Of a stretch of DNA of 64,000 bases, positions 59,055-64,000 are shown one piece after another. The notes below the pieces were generated by a model. That model worked only from the letters and a program-made list of their open reading frames with translations, was not told the DNA's origin and searched no databases. This DNA is from Caulobacter soli (GTDB taxonomy: Bacteria; Pseudomonadota; Alphaproteobacteria; Caulobacterales; Caulobacteraceae). The position numbers and the translations under genes were made by a program. Each line of letters starts with the position of its first letter. Positions within the stretch are counted from its first letter, which is position 1. The stretch is from NCBI RefSeq assembly GCF_011045195.1, contig NZ_CP049199.1, positions 1,922,001 through 1,986,000 on the forward strand, given 5' to 3'.

Positions 59055-60442
59055 GGAGTTACGCGCGGCCAGGGACGCTGCTCTGGCCGCAGGCGCTCAT
59101 AGGCGCGTGACAGTCGGAGCACGCCCAGGTCGTCAAACCGCCTGCCGACGATCTGCAGGCCGATGGGCAAGCCGTCGTTCGTATAGCCGCAATTGATCGA
59201 GGCCGCCGGCTGTTCGGTCATGTTGAACGGCACGGTGAAGGCTATGTGCTCGAACGGCCGGCGGGGATCGTTGGTCGGGGAGGGCAGCTCTGCGGCGAAG
59301 GCGGGCATGGGCGCGGTCGGCGACAGCACGAAGTCGTACGGTTGGAACGCCTTGGCGCCGGTCTCGCGCATGCGCTGGATCTGGTTGAAGCCGCGATAGA
59401 CCGACAGGCCGTCGGCGTCTTTGGCCGCCCGCGCCCAGGCGTCGATATAGGGCAGGACGAGGCGAGCCTTCTCCGGCGGCAAGGCGCTGAGATCGCTCCA
59501 CGACCGGGTGCGCCAGAAGAGGTCCAGGCCGTCCAGCATCTCGCGGGTCAGGAAGGGAGCGAAGGACTCGACGATCGCGCCCTGGGTCTCAAGCAGGCGC
59601 GCGGCGGCGACCACCGCCTCCACGACCTGGGGCTCGGGCGCGGCGCCGGCCCCGGCGTCCAGCATCAGGCCGATGCGCAGGCCACGCAGGTCGATCTCCA
59701 GGTCCAGCCAATCGAGGTCGGCGGGCGGCAGGCTCATGTGGTCGCGCCAGTCCGGGGCGCTCAGCACGGTCATCATCAGGGCGGAGTCGGCGACGGTGCG
59801 GGTCATCGGTCCGGCGACGCGGCCGATATAGGGTGGATCGATCGGGATGCGCCCATTGCTGGGCTTGAACCCATAGACGCCGCACCAGCCGGCCGGCAGG
59901 CGCACCGAGCCGCCGATGTCGGTGCCCACATGCAGAGGGCCATAACCGGCGGCGGCGGCCGACCCCGCGCCGGCGCTGGAGCCGCCCGGCGTCTTGTCGA
60001 TGTTCCAGGGATTGCGCGCCAGCTTGTGAAAGCTGGACAGGCCCGACGACAGCATGCCGAAGTCCGGCACCGTGGTCTTGCAGAAGATCACCGCCCCGGC
60101 CTCGCGCAGTCGCGCCGCCGGGGGCGCGTCGGCCTCCTGGGGGATCAGGTCCGTGGCCGCCGTGCCCAGGGGCTTGGCCAGGCCCTTGGTGGCGATCAGC
60201 TCCTTGATGGTCACCGGCACGCCGTCGAGCGGTCCCATCGGTTCGCCTCGGACCCAGCGCGCCTCCGACGCCCGAGCATCGGCCAAGGCGGCGTCCAGGT
60301 CCAACCCCCAGGTGGCGTTGAGGGTAGGCTCCAGCGCTTCGACCCGAGCCAGAACCGCGGTCATCACCTCGACGGGAGAGACGCGCCGGTCGCGATAGAG
60401 CGTCAGAAGCTCGACGGCCGTGAGGTCCGGAAAGTCGGTCAT
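59051..60442 (-). CDS. Amidase-signature amidase
   Basis: 463 residues from the ATG at 60442 (GGAG upstream). Catalytic Lys80 (VPVTIKELIATKG), cis-Ser155 in TPGGSSAGAGSAAAAG and nucleophile Ser179 in GTDIGGSVRLPAGWCG. Same superfamily as the allophanate hydrolase at 3788 but without its C-terminal domain, so a general aliphatic or aryl amide is the likely substrate. Cytoplasmic. Divergent from the P1 peptidase. Confidence 0.88.
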   Translation of the reverse strand: MTDFPDLTAVELLTLYRDRRVSPVEVMTAVLARVEALEPTLNATWGLDLDAALADARASEARWVRGEPMGPLDGVPVTIKELIATKGLAKPLGTAATDLIPQEADAPPAARLREAGAVIFCKTTVPDFGMLSSGLSSFHKLARNPWNIDKTPGGSSAGAGSAAAAGYGPLHVGTDIGGSVRLPAGWCGVYGFKPSNGRIPIDPPYIGRVAGPMTRTVADSALMMTVLSAPDWRDHMSLPPADLDWLDLEIDLRGLRIGLMLDAGAGAAPEPQVVEAVVAAARLLETQGAIVESFAPFLTREMLDGLDLFWRTRSWSDLSALPPEKARLVLPYIDAWARAAKDADGLSVYRGFNQIQRMRETGAKAFQPYDFVLSPTAPMPAFAAELPSPTNDPRRPFEHIAFTVPFNMTEQPAASINCGYTNDGLPIGLQIVGRRFDDLGVLRLSRAYERLRPEQRPWPRVTP

Positions 60443-60567
60443 GGGAACTCCGGTAAGCAAGGCGAGTACGGAATGAGGCTACAGGCCGTCAGGCTCGCGC
60501 GAAGTCGTTTTCCGCCCGCTGGCGGCCGGCCTCGGCTAAAAGCGGTGGCGCGCCGAATCTTTGAAGG

Positions 60568-61562
60568 ATGCCTGCCTTGTATCGTCCCGGACCCCGCAAC
60601 CTGATCACCGACGTGCCGGGCCTGAGCGTCGGCAACGCCACCGACGAGATGGTGCGCAGCGGCGTGACGGTGGTGCTGTGCCCGGGCGGCTGGACAGCGG
60701 GCGTCGACGTGCGCGGCGGCGGGCCGGGCGTGCGCGAGACCGAAACCCTGTCGGCCGAGAACGGCTACGCAAAGGCCCATGCCGTCACTCTGTCGGGCGG
60801 TTCGGTGTTCGGCCTGGGCGCGCCCGACGGCGTGGTCGCGGCGCTGTCGCGAAAGGGCGAAGGACTGGTCGTCCGGCCCGGCGCGCCGCTCGTGCCGATC
60901 GTGCCCGGCGCGGTGCTGTTCGACCTGGCCAACGGTGGCGACAAGGCCTGGGACCTGGACCCGCCCTACCGCCGGCTGGGCGTCGAGGCGGTCGAGGCGG
61001 CTGGCCAGGATTTCCAGCTGGGCGCGTTCGGCGCGGGACGCGGAGCGCGCGCGGGACTGGTGCAGGGCGGGTTGGGCTCGGCCTCGCTGGACCTGGGCGA
61101 AGGCGTGATGGTCGGCGCCCTGGCGGCGGTCAATCCGGTCGGCTCGGTGTTCATGCCCGACGGCCAGACCTTCTGGGCCTGGCCCTTCGAGATCGACGGC
61201 GAGTTCGGCGGCCGCACGCCCAGCGGCGCGGCTAAGGCGATCGAGCCGATGCCCGACGACTCGCGGCTGGCGGGGCAGGGGCGACTGACGCCTGGCGCCA
61301 ACACCACGCTGGCTGTGGTCGCGGTCAATGCGGCGCTCTCCCCTGGCGAGTGCAAGCGCGTGGCGATGATGGCCCAGGACGGCCTGTCGCGCGCCATCCG
61401 CCCGGCCCACACGCCGTTTGACGGCGACGTCGTCTTCGCCGTGGCCTCGGGCGAGATCGATCTTGGGCAGGACGAGCGCCTGCGTCGTATCGCCCGCATC
61501 GGCTCGGCGCTGGGCGACTGTCTGGCGCGGGCCATAGCGCGTGGGGTCTATCTGGCCCACGG

Positions 61563-61566
<4 letters not shown>
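60568..61566 (+). CDS. P1-family peptidase (DmpA/NylC-like N-terminal nucleophile hydrolase)
   Basis: 332 residues. Conserved start PGPRNLITDVPGLSVGNAT, then TLSGGSVFGLGAPDGV and the self-cleavage region PGANTTLAVVAVNAAL. By family analogy the precursor is cut before Thr246, which becomes the nucleophile of a two-chain enzyme acting on beta-peptides, amides or nylon oligomers. A TTG at 60577 is an alternative start, since GAAGG is directly against the ATG at 60568 and better spaced for the TTG. Lies next to an amidase and a peptide-type ABC transporter. No signal peptide. Confidence 0.87.
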
Positions 61567-63158
<1,592 letters not shown>

Positions 63159-63159
63159 G

Positions 63160-63978
63160 TCAGCGGTCCCCGTCCAGGCGCGGATCCAGCCGGTCGCGCA
63201 GGCCGTCGCCCAGAAGGTTCAGGCCCAGAACGGTGATGACGATGGCCAGGCCTGGGAAGATCGCCTGCAGCGGCGAGGTGCTGATCAGGGTCTGGGCGTC
63301 GGCCAGCATCCGGCCCCAGCTTGCGGCCGGCGGCTGGGCGCCCAGGCCGATATAGGACAGGCCGGCCTCGGCGATGATCCCCAGCGAAAATTGCAGGGTG
63401 GCCTGGACGATCAGGATGCTGAGCAGGCCCGGCAGGATGTGCTCCCACGAGATCCGCGCCTGGCCCTTGCCGGCCGTGCGGGCGGCCAGCACGTAGTCGC
63501 GGGTCCACAGGGACAGCGCCGCGCCGCGTGTCAGGCGGGCGAAGACCGGGATGTTGAACACGCCGATGGCGATCACGGCGTTGATCGCGCCGGGGCCGAG
63601 CACGGCGGTCAACAGGATGGCCAGGATCAGCGAGGGGAAGGCGAAGATCACGTCGTTGGCGCGCATGACCAACTCGTCGATCCAGCCGCGCCGGGCCGCC
63701 GCCAGCAGGCCCAGCGGCACGCCGACGCCGGCGCCCAGCAGCACCGCCACCAGCGACACGGCCAGGGCGTTGCGGGCGCCGGCCAGGACCATCGACAGGG
63801 TGTCGCGCCCGAAGTGGTCCGTGCCCAGCCAGTGGGCGGCCGAAGGGCCTTGCAGACGATGGGCGATGTCGAAGGCGGCGACGTCGTAGGGCGTCCAGGC
63901 CAGCGAGCCCAGGGCGGCCAGCACGAACAGCGCCGCGATCGTCGCGCCAACGATGAGACTGACGGGGCGGCGGCTCAT
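63160..63978 (-). CDS. Dipeptide-type ABC transporter permease (DppC-like)
   Basis: 272 residues. N-terminal helix SLIVGATIAALFVLAALGSL, then HWLGTDHFGRDTLSMVLAGAR, the standard DppC hallmark, and a coupling loop near RTAGKGQARISWEHILPGLL. It precedes the fused ATPase by 1 nt (TGACATG). The ATG overlaps a TGA of a further upstream frame by 4 bp, indicating that a DppB-like permease gene continues past the window edge. Confidence 0.9.
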   Translation of the reverse strand: MSRRPVSLIVGATIAALFVLAALGSLAWTPYDVAAFDIAHRLQGPSAAHWLGTDHFGRDTLSMVLAGARNALAVSLVAVLLGAGVGVPLGLLAAARRGWIDELVMRANDVIFAFPSLILAILLTAVLGPGAINAVIAIGVFNIPVFARLTRGAALSLWTRDYVLAARTAGKGQARISWEHILPGLLSILIVQATLQFSLGIIAEAGLSYIGLGAQPPAASWGRMLADAQTLISTSPLQAIFPGLAIVITVLGLNLLGDGLRDRLDPRLDGDR

Positions 63979-64000
63979 GACCGGTTCCTCCCGCGCAGCC
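63975..64000 (-). CDS. C-terminal tip of an upstream gene, probably a DppB-like permease (partial)
   Basis: Only eight codons are inside the window, ending in residues GRNRS and a TGA that overlaps the DppC start as ATGA. The identity is inferred from operon order in peptide ABC transporters. Confidence 0.35.

Overview
The window looks like chromosomal DNA of an alphaproteobacterium, most likely a Caulobacter-like member of the Caulobacteraceae. It is very G+C rich and densely packed, with many ATGA/GTGA start-stop overlaps. It carries four TonB-dependent receptors, an alternative chemosensory operon, a LOV histidine kinase and a palindromic repeat of the TCATCCTGAGCTTGTCGAAG type common in this group. 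The species assignment is inference. I saw no rRNA, tRNA, CRISPR, prophage or insertion sequence.

Region 1 (1-11.3 kb) is a nitrogen-assimilation regulon. A lipoprotein binding protein, a permease and an ATPase run rightward. A leftward operon encodes a NikR-type repressor, two DUF1989 proteins, a urea/guanidine carboxylase and allophanate hydrolase. DUF1989 pairs of this kind are known as carboxyguanidine deiminases, so guanidine is a likely substrate. The regulator has lost all four nickel ligands. A 28-bp inverted repeat with identical 14-nt spacing lies in front of both transcription units (146-173 and 11153-11180) and has NikR-operator geometry. I saw no guanidine riboswitch.

Region 2 (11.3-35.7 kb) is mainly sulfur and amine scavenging. 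It holds a flavin monooxygenase divergent from a TauD-type dioxygenase. Next is a coupled operon of receptor, binding lipoprotein, AprA-like flavoprotein, two-cluster ferredoxin and peroxiredoxin. A leftward run (dipeptidase, amine oxidase, RidA, receptor, SDR) suggests exported amine oxidation. Another leftward operon (receptor, SsuD-like monooxygenase, hexuronate-type MFS carrier, Gfo/Idh/MocA dehydrogenase) suggests use of a sulfonated sugar or similar compound.

Region 3 (36.0-47.3 kb) is one compact chemosensory operon: a soluble receptor with two signalling modules, a triple-CheW scaffold, CheB, CheR, CheA, a STAS protein, a CheY-like regulator, a CheC-like protein and a hybrid kinase whose first domain is a canonical blue-light LOV domain.

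Region 4 (47.3-64 kb) has a second receptor plus binding-lipoprotein pair, a fatty-acid desaturase coupled to a PhnD-like protein, and divergent monooxygenase operons. It ends with an amidase, a P1 peptidase and a dipeptide-type ABC transporter that runs off the right edge. Only the first binding protein has a permease and ATPase beside it. The other three are orphan lipoproteins, two of them directly paired with TonB receptors.
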